Below, one piece after another: positions 57,134 through 64,000 of a stretch of DNA of 64,000 nt (positions within the stretch are counted from its first letter, which is position 1; each line of letters begins with the position of its first letter). Under the pieces are notes generated by a model. It saw only the letters and a list, made by a program, of their open reading frames with translations, was not told the DNA's origin and searched no databases. The stretch covers positions 1,102,501 through 1,166,500 of the forward strand of contig NZ_CP028922.1 of assembly GCF_003060825.1 (NCBI RefSeq), in the 5' to 3' direction. The position numbers and the translations under genes were made by a program. This DNA comes from Paenibacillus sp. CAA11 (GTDB lineage Bacteria; Bacillota; Bacilli; Paenibacillales; Paenibacillaceae).

Positions 57134-59970
57134 GTTATCTCTTTATTATTTTTCAAGGTCGACGCTATAAAGTATTCAAAGTAGGCGAGAATGTAGGGTT
57201 CAAGCATCAACTCTGGGTGATCTCGGAATCCGTAACAACCTATGAAAAGGGCACTATTCAGCATGAATATTTGCTAGTTAAACGCCAAGCCCTGCGCCGT
57301 AAATCGCGGTTCAACCAGTCTATCCAAGGCGTTGCCTTGGAAGGGCGAGTCGTTAAGCGGGCTAACAATATGGTCAAGGTCCATCTGGATATTGACGAGC
57401 AGCATGATGAACAGGGGAACTGGTGGTTCCCCTATTCCCCAGAAGGAAATAACATCTTCCACTGTATGCCGGACGAAGGCGCGCGAATTAAAGTCTATTT
57501 CCCCAGCGGTATAGAGAAACAGGCCATGGCGGTGAACTCTTCTCGTGGAAGAGGGGAGGAGATGAAGAGACGGACGGTTTTTCAAAAGCCAGCTACCAAG
57601 GTGTTTCACATGCCGGGAGAAGCGAAGATGGAGCTCGGGGAAGACGGGGTATTGTTCGAGAAGAATACAGTCAGCCTGACACTGGACAAAGACTCCATAA
57701 GTCTGGTGGGTCAGGAGGATATCATGCTGAATGCCTCGAACGGGCTGGAACTAGGCACCGAGCCAGACCCGATGCAGGAAGCAGAGTCGAGCCCTACCAT
57801 AGAAATGATTAAGATGACTGCGAAGAAGTATATTTATTTGCAGGCGAATACCAAGCAATATATAGGCATTGACGGAGACTCGGTGTCGATTCGGAGTGCA
57901 AAGCTGGATTTCCAAAAGGTTGAACTGAGCTTGGCGGAAATGCTGAACGATGATGAGCTTGAAGCCATGTATCTGGAAATGATAATGACGGAGAAGGACT
58001 ATAGCGAGTTCAGTGAAGAACGTGGTAGAGAACTTGAGCAGCTGGGAAAGAGGCTAAAAGATCGGGAAATCACACAGATCGAGTATGCAGAGTACTTGGA
58101 ACGAACCCGTACTAACGAGGGCATTCGAGAAGATATGGCCTCTCGAGTATCGAAGAGAATAGAGAATGAACCTTATTATAAAGACAAGATGAGAAAGACT
58201 TTGAAGGGGTATGACCCGGACAAATTGGCGGCAAATTACCAGAAAGTTTACCTTTCCTCCGGGACAGAAGAAAGTGACGAAGACAGCTCCGACGAGCAGA
58301 GAGAAGAAGCAAGAAGAAGCTATGCCGAGGCTTATAAAAATTACAATGATGCCATGGAGAAGAACTATCAAGCCGCTGAAGCGATGAAAGAAGCTAAGGC
58401 TGATCATAAATTAGCTACAATGAACGGAGCCAGCGCGGTTAAGAAGGCTGAGAACAAGAAGAAGTCTTACCTATCTCAAGGCATGGAGAAGCTAGCCGGG
58501 TATATTTCGGATTGGCAGCAGAGCGATGCTTACTTAGAGGGAATCGTTCCACAAATGCCGAACTATTTCAGCAAACAGAATCAGGCGGCCATTTATTACT
58601 CCCGGTATAACTTTCAAAAATTCGTAGTTGACCCGCAGCGGGCAGCTGCTGAAACAGGCTTAATGTATGGAATCATAGCTGTGGTCACCGCAATTCCGAC
58701 AGGGGGAACCTCATTATACTTGTTGGCCGCAGCAGAGCTCATGGTAGGTGTAGGGCAGATTTGGATTAACGCGCAGAAGCTAAATGATCTCAATCATGGG
58801 ATTATTGATTCAAATCCTAGTTTTCTGATGATGGATCAGAATACGCTGGATACGCTGGATTTAGCGCTATCCCTAATAAATCTGTCCATGTTGGCGAAGC
58901 ATGGGATGATGAAGGCCGCGGACAAATTTAAGAATAGCCAGAAGATCATTGCCTTCAGAGAAGCTACTGAGAAGCTGGGGAACAAGTTCGATGATATCAA
59001 TAAAGCGATCAATCCGAAGAACTACACCTTAGAAGATGTCCAGGTACATGCGATTCCAGGTGGCGGAAGTTTGGGCAAGGGAGGCAAAAGGCTGGTTAGA
59101 TCCGGTGACGAGCCGCTGTTCCAGTTTAGTAAGGGTGCTGATGAGGGGCCGAAGAAGCCTTATAAAGATAAGACAGAAGGGAAAGGGAAGCGAGAGAAGG
59201 AAGCAAGGGAGAGACGAGAAAGGGAGGAAAGAGAGAGAAGAGAGAGGGAAAAAAGAGAACGGGAGAAGAAAGAGAAAGAAGAAAGAGAAAGAAAAGAAAG
59301 AGAGAAGAAAGAGAAGGAGGAAAGAGAGAGAAAAGAAAGAGAGAAGAAAGAGAAGGAGGAAAGAGAGAGAAAAGAGAGAGAGAAGAAAGAGAAGGAAGAA
59401 AGAGAAAGAAAAGAGAGAGAAAGAAAAGAGAAGGAAGAGGCTGAGGGGACGGGACAAGATGAACATAAGTTTCCAACAAGACTTATCAATCTAGAGACAG
59501 AAGGTTATATTCTTCAAAGGGTGTCAGAGTTAAAAGGTAGATTATCTAATGGGGCTTTGAATAAAAGTGGAGCTAACTTTGGATATGCAGAAGTTAACAT
59601 TCCAGGAGTAAAAAATGAATTCTATGCACACAGTCAAGTAGACGGGCCTTCACCACCACACCAGGCTGGGATTAATTACGATGGTTTTTCATTTAAACCA
59701 CAAGGCGAAGTGAGGTACCCGGCAGAGGATGCTCCTAATAGTTTAGGAAAAATTATATCAAGGGATAGTGATACAGAGCATAAAATAATAAATGATTTAG
59801 CTAACCAACTTGGTCCGCCAAATCCGAATATAAAGGGAAGAATGAAACTATTTACAGAGAATGATACATGTATAAGCTGTAACAAAAATATTAGTGCTTT
59901 TCACAAAGATTATCCAGGCATTACAATAGAAGTTATTCATAATGGTGATAATAAGGTGCCAAAAAAATAA
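57121..59970 (+). CDS. 5'-truncated VgrG carrying a deaminase-like toxin
   Basis: Only a TTG inside a terminator opens this 949-codon frame, so it is probably not translated as it stands. Homology starts at about residue 15 (V-F-K-V-G-E-N-V-G-F-K) and matches the LHH-toxin VgrG from its residue ~245 on: the OB part G-V-A-L-E-G-R-V-V-K-R-A, the coiled linker and the A-I-P-T-G-G-T hydrophobic pair. A Lys/Glu/Arg helix follows. The C-terminus has D-S-D-T-E-H-K-I, then D-T-C-I-S-C-N-K, like polymorphic-toxin cytidine deaminases with zinc-binding Cys. It reads as a silent toxin cassette. Confidence 0.7.
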   Translation: MASFCYLFIIFQGRRYKVFKVGENVGFKHQLWVISESVTTYEKGTIQHEYLLVKRQALRRKSRFNQSIQGVALEGRVVKRANNMVKVHLDIDEQHDEQGNWWFPYSPEGNNIFHCMPDEGARIKVYFPSGIEKQAMAVNSSRGRGEEMKRRTVFQKPATKVFHMPGEAKMELGEDGVLFEKNTVSLTLDKDSISLVGQEDIMLNASNGLELGTEPDPMQEAESSPTIEMIKMTAKKYIYLQANTKQYIGIDGDSVSIRSAKLDFQKVELSLAEMLNDDELEAMYLEMIMTEKDYSEFSEERGRELEQLGKRLKDREITQIEYAEYLERTRTNEGIREDMASRVSKRIENEPYYKDKMRKTLKGYDPDKLAANYQKVYLSSGTEESDEDSSDEQREEARRSYAEAYKNYNDAMEKNYQAAEAMKEAKADHKLATMNGASAVKKAENKKKSYLSQGMEKLAGYISDWQQSDAYLEGIVPQMPNYFSKQNQAAIYYSRYNFQKFVVDPQRAAAETGLMYGIIAVVTAIPTGGTSLYLLAAAELMVGVGQIWINAQKLNDLNHGIIDSNPSFLMMDQNTLDTLDLALSLINLSMLAKHGMMKAADKFKNSQKIIAFREATEKLGNKFDDINKAINPKNYTLEDVQVHAIPGGGSLGKGGKRLVRSGDEPLFQFSKGADEGPKKPYKDKTEGKGKREKEARERREREERERREREKREREKKEKEERERKEREKKEKEERERKEREKKEKEERERKEREKKEKEERERKERERKEKEEAEGTGQDEHKFPTRLINLETEGYILQRVSELKGRLSNGALNKSGANFGYAEVNIPGVKNEFYAHSQVDGPSPPHQAGINYDGFSFKPQGEVRYPAEDAPNSLGKIISRDSDTEHKIINDLANQLGPPNPNIKGRMKLFTENDTCISCNKNISAFHKDYPGITIEVIHNGDNKVPKK
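59261..59440 (+). repeat. 180-base pure purine tract with 39-base repeats
   Basis: From 59261 to 59440 every base is A or G. It encodes about four copies of a 13-residue unit, E-E-R-E-R-K-E-R-E-K-K-E-K, likely a single alpha-helix stalk between the VgrG and toxin parts. Long antisense frames here are shadows of the repeat. Confidence 0.9.
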
Positions 59971-59983
59971 GAGGTGAATGCAT

Positions 59984-60667
59984 ATGGCATGGCAGTATCA
60001 AGATTTAATAGATGAATTCTATGGGGATGTCGAAAGGTATAAAAATGACTTTTATAGTCACGACGAAGCCATTAATAAGGCATTTAATGAGTTTTATTCT
60101 GAAAGCATCGTTGATGAAATGGAAAAAGCGTTAATATTTATCGTTTATGTGGAGCTTTCGTTACAGAATCCAAGAATTTTTAGTAAAACAAAAGATATTC
60201 TTATTAATGAATTAGAGTCAATTAATTTAGAGAAAATTGAAGGTCAAATAAAAGATGGACAACTAACACAAAAACAATTTAATGAATTAACAAGTCGTAA
60301 AGAAAAGGCTTTGCAAGAAATAAAACTAATGCCTATTGATTTCTGTAATCAGGCAAGATGGTACTATACAGAGATTACAAATGCAGTTAGTGATTTCTGT
60401 TCAGAACTTTTTGCCAAAAATTCGGATGGGGATGAGATCATAAGACAAGTCCTGTCTCGGTATAAAAGGAGTTGTGATCGTACTCTTAGTACAAAGATTA
60501 CAGTGTACGTGACATTGGCTGAAATGTTAGTGAAAAATAATCAGACAATTTCTAAAGAACTGCTTAGTGAAATAAAAACCTTCAAGATAAATTTACTTAA
60601 GGATGAACTTAGTTTGGATGAAAAAGCAGATCTTTTGAAACGCATACAAAGTTTAGCGGAGTATTAA
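59984..60667 (+). CDS. Candidate immunity protein of the deaminase toxin
   Basis: ATG 59984 is nine bases from GAGGTG and starts 13 bases after the toxin stop; ATG 59978 is too close. The 227-residue protein is all-helical and acidic, begins M-A-W-Q-Y-Q-D-L-I-D-E-F-Y and has F-C-N-Q-A-R-W-Y-Y-T-E-I in the middle. I think of the all-alpha Imm3-type immunity proteins that accompany deaminase toxins, but am not certain of the family. Position directly behind the toxin is the main evidence. Confidence 0.6.
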   Translation: MAWQYQDLIDEFYGDVERYKNDFYSHDEAINKAFNEFYSESIVDEMEKALIFIVYVELSLQNPRIFSKTKDILINELESINLEKIEGQIKDGQLTQKQFNELTSRKEKALQEIKLMPIDFCNQARWYYTEITNAVSDFCSELFAKNSDGDEIIRQVLSRYKRSCDRTLSTKITVYVTLAEMLVKNNQTISKELLSEIKTFKINLLKDELSLDEKADLLKRIQSLAEY

Positions 60668-60684
60668 TTATGAGTCTGTAAAGG

Positions 60685-60720
60685 GTCTGTCAATATTTTG
60701 TGTAAACCCGTTTATAAGTC
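60685..60720. other. Possible IS256-type end remnant
   Basis: GGTCTGTCAATATTTTGTGTAAAC resembles the terminal repeats of IS256-family elements (C-T-G-T-C and T-G-T-G-T-A-A-A). No transposase frame is adjacent. Low certainty. Confidence 0.3.
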
Positions 60721-60794
60721 CAGCGATCAACGTGATCGTACAATATCAACCAATTAATCAAACGCTAACAATGTTAAACCCTTGGTAAACTTTC

Positions 60795-60849
60795 AAAGGC
60801 CTATTCCAACTTGAACGATGAGAAGGAGTAAGCCTTTTTCTTTTTTGTA
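60795..60849 (+). terminator. Hairpin with T run
   Basis: AAAGGCCTATTCC pairs with GGAGTAAGCCTTT with two mismatches and a long loop; T-rich sequence follows. It closes the toxin-immunity segment. Confidence 0.5.
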
Positions 60850-60951
60850 GCGAAGTGAAGGCATATTTTATGTTTAATTCTGTTAGGTGTAAGAGCGGAT
60901 GCGTGTGAATCGATTTGGTCAGAATAACTCATTCTCAGACTACTATTTACT

Positions 60952-61152
60952 CGATGATGAACTGAAGGTTAAAGCTGTAGTTGAAGATGATGGGGAATAT
61001 GTAGCTAAACTGCGCTATGCGAGCCTTACTAAGCCAGCTGAGGAAGCCGAGAAAAAGCGAGAACGAGCAGAATACGATCAGTATTATGCCAAGTATTGCA
61101 ACAACAGAAAGATTTAAGAGATCCGGTAAAGCTGAAGCAGATGCAGCAGGAA
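60952..61152 (+). pseudogene. VgrG linker fragment (third cassette remnant)
   Basis: About 200 bases closely match the coiled linker of the LHH-toxin VgrG near 54290-54515 (V-K-A-V-V-E-D-D-G-E-Y-V-A-K-L and E-R-A-E-Y-D-Q-Y-Y-A-K-Y). A single base missing near 61096 shifts the frame. It is a decayed piece, not a gene. Confidence 0.85.
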
Positions 61153-61167
61153 TGCTCTGTTACATTG

Positions 61168-61212
61168 AACAGGTCCATTATGGTCGGATAACACCATGAT
61201 GGACCTGTTTTT
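61168..61212 (+). terminator. Terminator ahead of a VgrG fragment
   Basis: AACAGGTCCATTATGGT at 61168-61184 pairs over 17 positions with 61193-61209, then five T. It is a diverged copy of the terminator at 57092. Confidence 0.85.
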
Positions 61213-61234
61213 GTTGTCGCCTTATTATTTTTCC

Positions 61235-61350
61235 AAGGCCGAGCTATAAAGTGTTCAAACTAGGCGAGAATGTAGGGTTCAAGCATCAAATCTGGCTGAT
61301 CTCAGAATCCGTAACGACTTATGTAGGGGGCGCTATTCAGCACGAAGGTT
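61235..61350 (+). pseudogene. VgrG middle fragment (third cassette remnant)
   Basis: The piece encodes Y-K-V-F-K-L-G-E-N-V-G-F-K-H-Q and I-S-E-S-V-T-T-Y, matching the start of the truncated deaminase cassette at 57165-57280. It ends abruptly near 61350 and no toxin follows. Confidence 0.85.
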
Positions 61351-61519
61351 GGTTTGACTTGGGGGTGCGCACACCATAGTCATATACGATACCCATTTAA
61401 TATGGCGAGGAAACTATAGATATTATGATGTTCTAATAAAAATAGTAAAAATAATACAATGATTTGTCGATAAACCTAATTGAGGAATCAAATGAATCCA
61501 AATATTGGGGGGGCTATTT

Positions 61520-62092
61520 TTGCAAGAGCTAATGAAGAACCAAGCAGATCAGGAAGAAAGAGAGAACGAACAGGCAGGAAGGGGGATGGAATGGGATCGA
61601 AATATTCATGGTCCTAGAGGGATTGGCGGCTGGTTGATTGTCGTTCTTATAGGAATGATTATTTCGATGTTTCTTGTAGCAAAACAATTATTTGGTAAAA
61701 CGCTGCCGGCCTTGTTCACAGACTCTGAGGTTGTGCGGATTGAAACATGGTGGTTCAGAGAAATTTACGATGCTGAATGGACAACTATTTTGACTTTTGA
61801 TGCTGTGTTTGAGGGGTTAACCATCTTCTATTGCTGTTATGTGATAATTGAATTTTTGCGAGAGAAGCCGATCGTGCCACGTTTAATGATCATTTTCTAC
61901 AGCATGAATCTGCTAGGTATAATTATCGAAACATGCTTGCTTCTAACAACTGTTGAGGCTGTTCGCGAAGAGATTATAGCATCTTATTGGTCAGTTGGTG
62001 TTGCTCTTGGCGTATGTTTAGTATGGATTCCATATTTTAAAATGTCTGCTCGTGTGGAAAACACCTTTTTGAATAATTGGAAATCGTATTAA
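61520..62092 (+). CDS. DUF2569-family membrane protein
   Basis: TTG 61520 lies six bases after GGGGGG, better than the TTG at 61505. The 190-residue protein has four membrane helices; the first carries G-I-G-G-W-L-I-V-V-L-I-G, the DUF2569 mark. The cytosolic N-terminus is acidic (A-D-Q-E-E-R-E-N-E). The function is unknown. Confidence 0.75.
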   Translation: MQELMKNQADQEERENEQAGRGMEWDRNIHGPRGIGGWLIVVLIGMIISMFLVAKQLFGKTLPALFTDSEVVRIETWWFREIYDAEWTTILTFDAVFEGLTIFYCCYVIIEFLREKPIVPRLMIIFYSMNLLGIIIETCLLLTTVEAVREEIIASYWSVGVALGVCLVWIPYFKMSARVENTFLNNWKSY

Positions 62093-62557
62093 TTAGATGA
62101 TAGGCCTTAGTTTCAGAATACATAGCCATAATAGAGAGGATGATAAGGGGATATTGCAAGGGAAGTTTGGTGACGACCATTTACATAAACAGGTGGAGGT
62201 AATGGCTTTGGTTAGCCGTCCTCCCTACTCCTCAGCTGCCCAAAGACGGCATAATAGTACAAGTAGGAAGAATTGTGATAAAAATGAAGTATAACGACTT
62301 CTGATAGATTAAGAATAATAAAGTCTCTAATGCGTACATAGACGGAATTGCATTGCTAAGGAGAACAACTTCACAGGACAGCTATCCTTACACTCCGGAA
62401 GCCAAAATGGTGTTTCAAAACCTTGAACCCTACCCGGAGTGGGATCCTTTGTTGCGACTGATCGATAACTTCTACCGTAAAAACTACCCACAGTATATCC
62501 CGAATCGGCACGGACAGTTATTCCAATAATCATATGACATAGTTTACTCTTTATTAA
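62093..62557 (+). other. Gap holding a gene-tail fragment (62344-62529)
   Basis: A frame ending at TAA 62527-62529 encodes S-Y-P-Y-T-P-E-A-K-M-V-F-Q-N-L and D-N-F-Y-R-K-N-Y-P-Q-Y-I, which looks protein-like, but it has no convincing start. It is probably the end of a lost gene that I cannot name. Nothing else was seen. Confidence 0.4.
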
Positions 62558-63160
62558 TTAATTCAAATATTTAACTTGAATCTCTTTGAATAATTGATCC
62601 TTTCTGTCCCTTTCTTCTTTTTTGTCTTTCGTTAAGTTTATATTCGAGGGGAAATCATCTGGGTCCGTTTGATCCAAATTAAATTTTCCAGATTGCATGT
62701 TAATGACGCCATATTGTCCGAATGTATTCTTTTTTAGGGAAATTAAGTATTGGCTTCCTTGCTTCATTTCCGTATATCCTTCAATGGTTAATTTATCTTT
62801 CCCCTGTAATGTTTGATCGATCGCCACAGGCTCGATAACATTTATGTTGGTGCCAACAGAACCTTTAAGTGTCTTCTCAACATCAATATTTGTAAAGGTA
62901 TAAAAATCACCAACTGCACCAGTTGAATAATGTTGCACATGTTGTTCACGATTCTCAAAACTTTGAGTAGGTCTTCCAATGACAACAAGATCAGCGTCTT
63001 GATACATTTTGTCAGCGTTTGAGAACTGCAAGTAATCAGCATGTAGAGAAACCTCGTGTACGGAATTATAAATCATGAAATAATAGTAACAACCAGCTAA
63101 TACTAATGCAGCGGCAAGCGAAAATGTGATGATTGAAACTTTTTTGCTTTTTAAAGTCAT
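62558..63160 (-). CDS. Membrane-bound or lipoprotein partner of a protease
   Basis: The 200-residue protein has an N-terminal hydrophobic helix ending A-L-V-L-A-G-C, a possible lipobox with Cys23. The mature part is mixed, with A-D-L-V-V-I-G-R-P-T-Q, V-E-K-T-L-K-G and E-G-Y-T-E-M-K-Q-G-S-Q-Y-L. It resembles cell-surface proteins often encoded beside matrixin-type proteases in Bacilli. AGGAGG precedes ATG 63160. The broken protease gene is just upstream on the same strand. Confidence 0.6.
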   Translation of the reverse strand: MTLKSKKVSIITFSLAAALVLAGCYYYFMIYNSVHEVSLHADYLQFSNADKMYQDADLVVIGRPTQSFENREQHVQHYSTGAVGDFYTFTNIDVEKTLKGSVGTNINVIEPVAIDQTLQGKDKLTIEGYTEMKQGSQYLISLKKNTFGQYGVINMQSGKFNLDQTDPDDFPSNINLTKDKKEERDRKDQLFKEIQVKYLN

Positions 63161-63184
63161 TCCAAAATCCTCCTTAGATTTATT

Positions 63185-63777
63185 TTAATTTCCCCAAATT
63201 GATTTCAACTGGTTTTTGTCATATGCTGATGGACTATTTATATAACGATCAGCTTCGTCACCTGCAGTCATTAATGAAGTCGACTTGTTATAAGTATCCG
63301 TGGTGTGAGCTAATCCTATTGAATGACCTACTTCATGTGTCGTCGTATGCTTGATATTAGTATCGTTCTTATACCCATCTGCATCTAAATTGTTATCGTA
63401 AATAGAAATGACACTATAATCCCATGATGCACTATCAGGATCTGTAGATGAATTCCCATACCAGTGATGAATATACATTTCTGTATGCCCGTATAAATGA
63501 GGAGTGCTTGATGTACCGACATAATATTCATCCGTGGTGAGGAATTGCTAGTTGAATAGCCAATAGATACATTAGAAGAAATTCCATTCCAATGAGATCT
63601 TGCCCAATCTAATTTCCCCGTATATCCATATGATGCAACAGAACTATCCTACCAAGCGCTGAATTGTCCCGTACTCCTTTTGTAACTAAATACATCTGCA
63701 AATACTACCGAAGAAAGCAAAGAACAAAGAGCAATAAGCGATGAAACAGCAATAATTACAATAATTACTTTTTTCAT
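63185..63777 (-). pseudogene. Matrixin-like zinc metalloprotease, broken
   Basis: ATG 63777 behind GGAGG gives a signal peptide (V-I-I-V-I-I-A-V to S-V-V-F-A), but a TAG at 63649-63651 stops the frame after S-A-W. A frameshift follows near 63540. The C-terminal piece holds the zinc motif H-E-V-G-H-S-I-G-L-A-H-T (H-E-x-x-H-x-x-G-x-x-H) and ends L-K-S-I-W-G-N. It was a secreted zinc protease. Confidence 0.85.
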
Positions 63778-64000
63778 TAACTTTAACCTCCACTAATAGT
63801 GGATTGATTTACTTATGACCGTCGTGATGAGATGGTTTGTACCGATATGTTTTCATCATTGTGGTTTAACAGATTTAGCCCCTTTCAAATATTTAGAAAC
63901 CGAAATCACCCGAAAGATTATAAATATAACATTAAAAAGGATTTATGGGATTTTCGAACAAAAGGACGTTCTTGAAAAAAAGTTGTATTAAACCAACTGA

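Noticed and set aside
59029..59489. Overlapping minus-strand Ser/Leu/Phe-rich frames
   Set aside because: They are the complement of a purine-only repeat tract inside the toxin gene.
62097..62294. 65-codon frame after the DUF2569 gene
   Set aside because: No binding site and no recognisable protein pattern.

Overview
The window looks like chromosome from a spore-forming Firmicute of the Paenibacillaceae, most likely a Paenibacillus. The signs are strong AGGAGG-type ribosome binding sites, frequent TTG and GTG starts, a CIRCE-controlled groES-groEL pair, a YjcZ-family spore peptide and an ABC-F/moaC/groESL neighbourhood that recalls Bacillus subtilis. No rRNA, tRNA or CRISPR array was seen.

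Layout. 0-9 kb: small housekeeping and accessory genes (lipoprotein, acetyltransferase, macro domain, P-loop kinase, DinB, YcaQ-like glycosylase, Nudix, TRM11-like methylase, two-component pair, phosphoesterase). 9-14 kb: a chemoreceptor, an MFS exporter, a rhodanese and a broken cysteine synthase. 14.15-14.41 kb: a dense DnaA-box cluster beside the 3' end of an ABC-F gene. 14.4-20.8 kb: ABC-F, 5-formyl-THF cyclo-ligase, moaC, mogA and groESL. 20.8-30.7 kb: an AT-richer accessory stretch with a sigma factor, a raffinose/melibiose-type operon (AraC, GH36, MFS), LysE plus a truncated AraC, small proteins, an MccF-like peptidase and a small secreted peptide.

30.9-61.4 kb is the centre of interest. 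It is a long, mostly co-directional locus that I read as a contractile injection (phage-tail/type VI-like) apparatus adapted to a monoderm. It encodes a sheath-like protein, an Hcp-like tube protein, a J-domain protein and a large Hsp70/actin-fold ATPase. It also encodes a Hanks kinase, two FHA proteins, an active PP2C phosphatase, a membrane-anchored PP2C-like pseudophosphatase and a membrane von Willebrand A protein. Five unfamiliar proteins may include baseplate parts. The delivery end has VgrG-like spikes, a PAAR-like DUF4280 tip, a pentapeptide-repeat protein and a VgrG fused to a C-terminal LHH nuclease with a SUKH immunity gene. I saw no AAA+ ClpV-like recycling ATPase and no TssJ/L/M membrane complex in the window. 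The Hsp70/DnaJ pair and the phospho-signalling proteins may stand in for them; that is inference.

Downstream of the intact toxin gene lie an IS3 remnant, a second 5'-truncated VgrG carrying a deaminase-like toxin with its own candidate immunity gene, and scrambled remnants of a third copy. Copies two and three share the same terminator-VgrG junction, which suggests a store of silent toxin cassettes. A ~90-bp palindromic repeat occurs three times, once just upstream of the locus and once inside it. The right end (61.5-64 kb) holds a DUF2569 membrane protein and a decayed matrixin-type protease with a partner lipoprotein.

All calls come from reading the sequence and translated frames by eye. 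Family names rest on recognised motifs, not on database searches.
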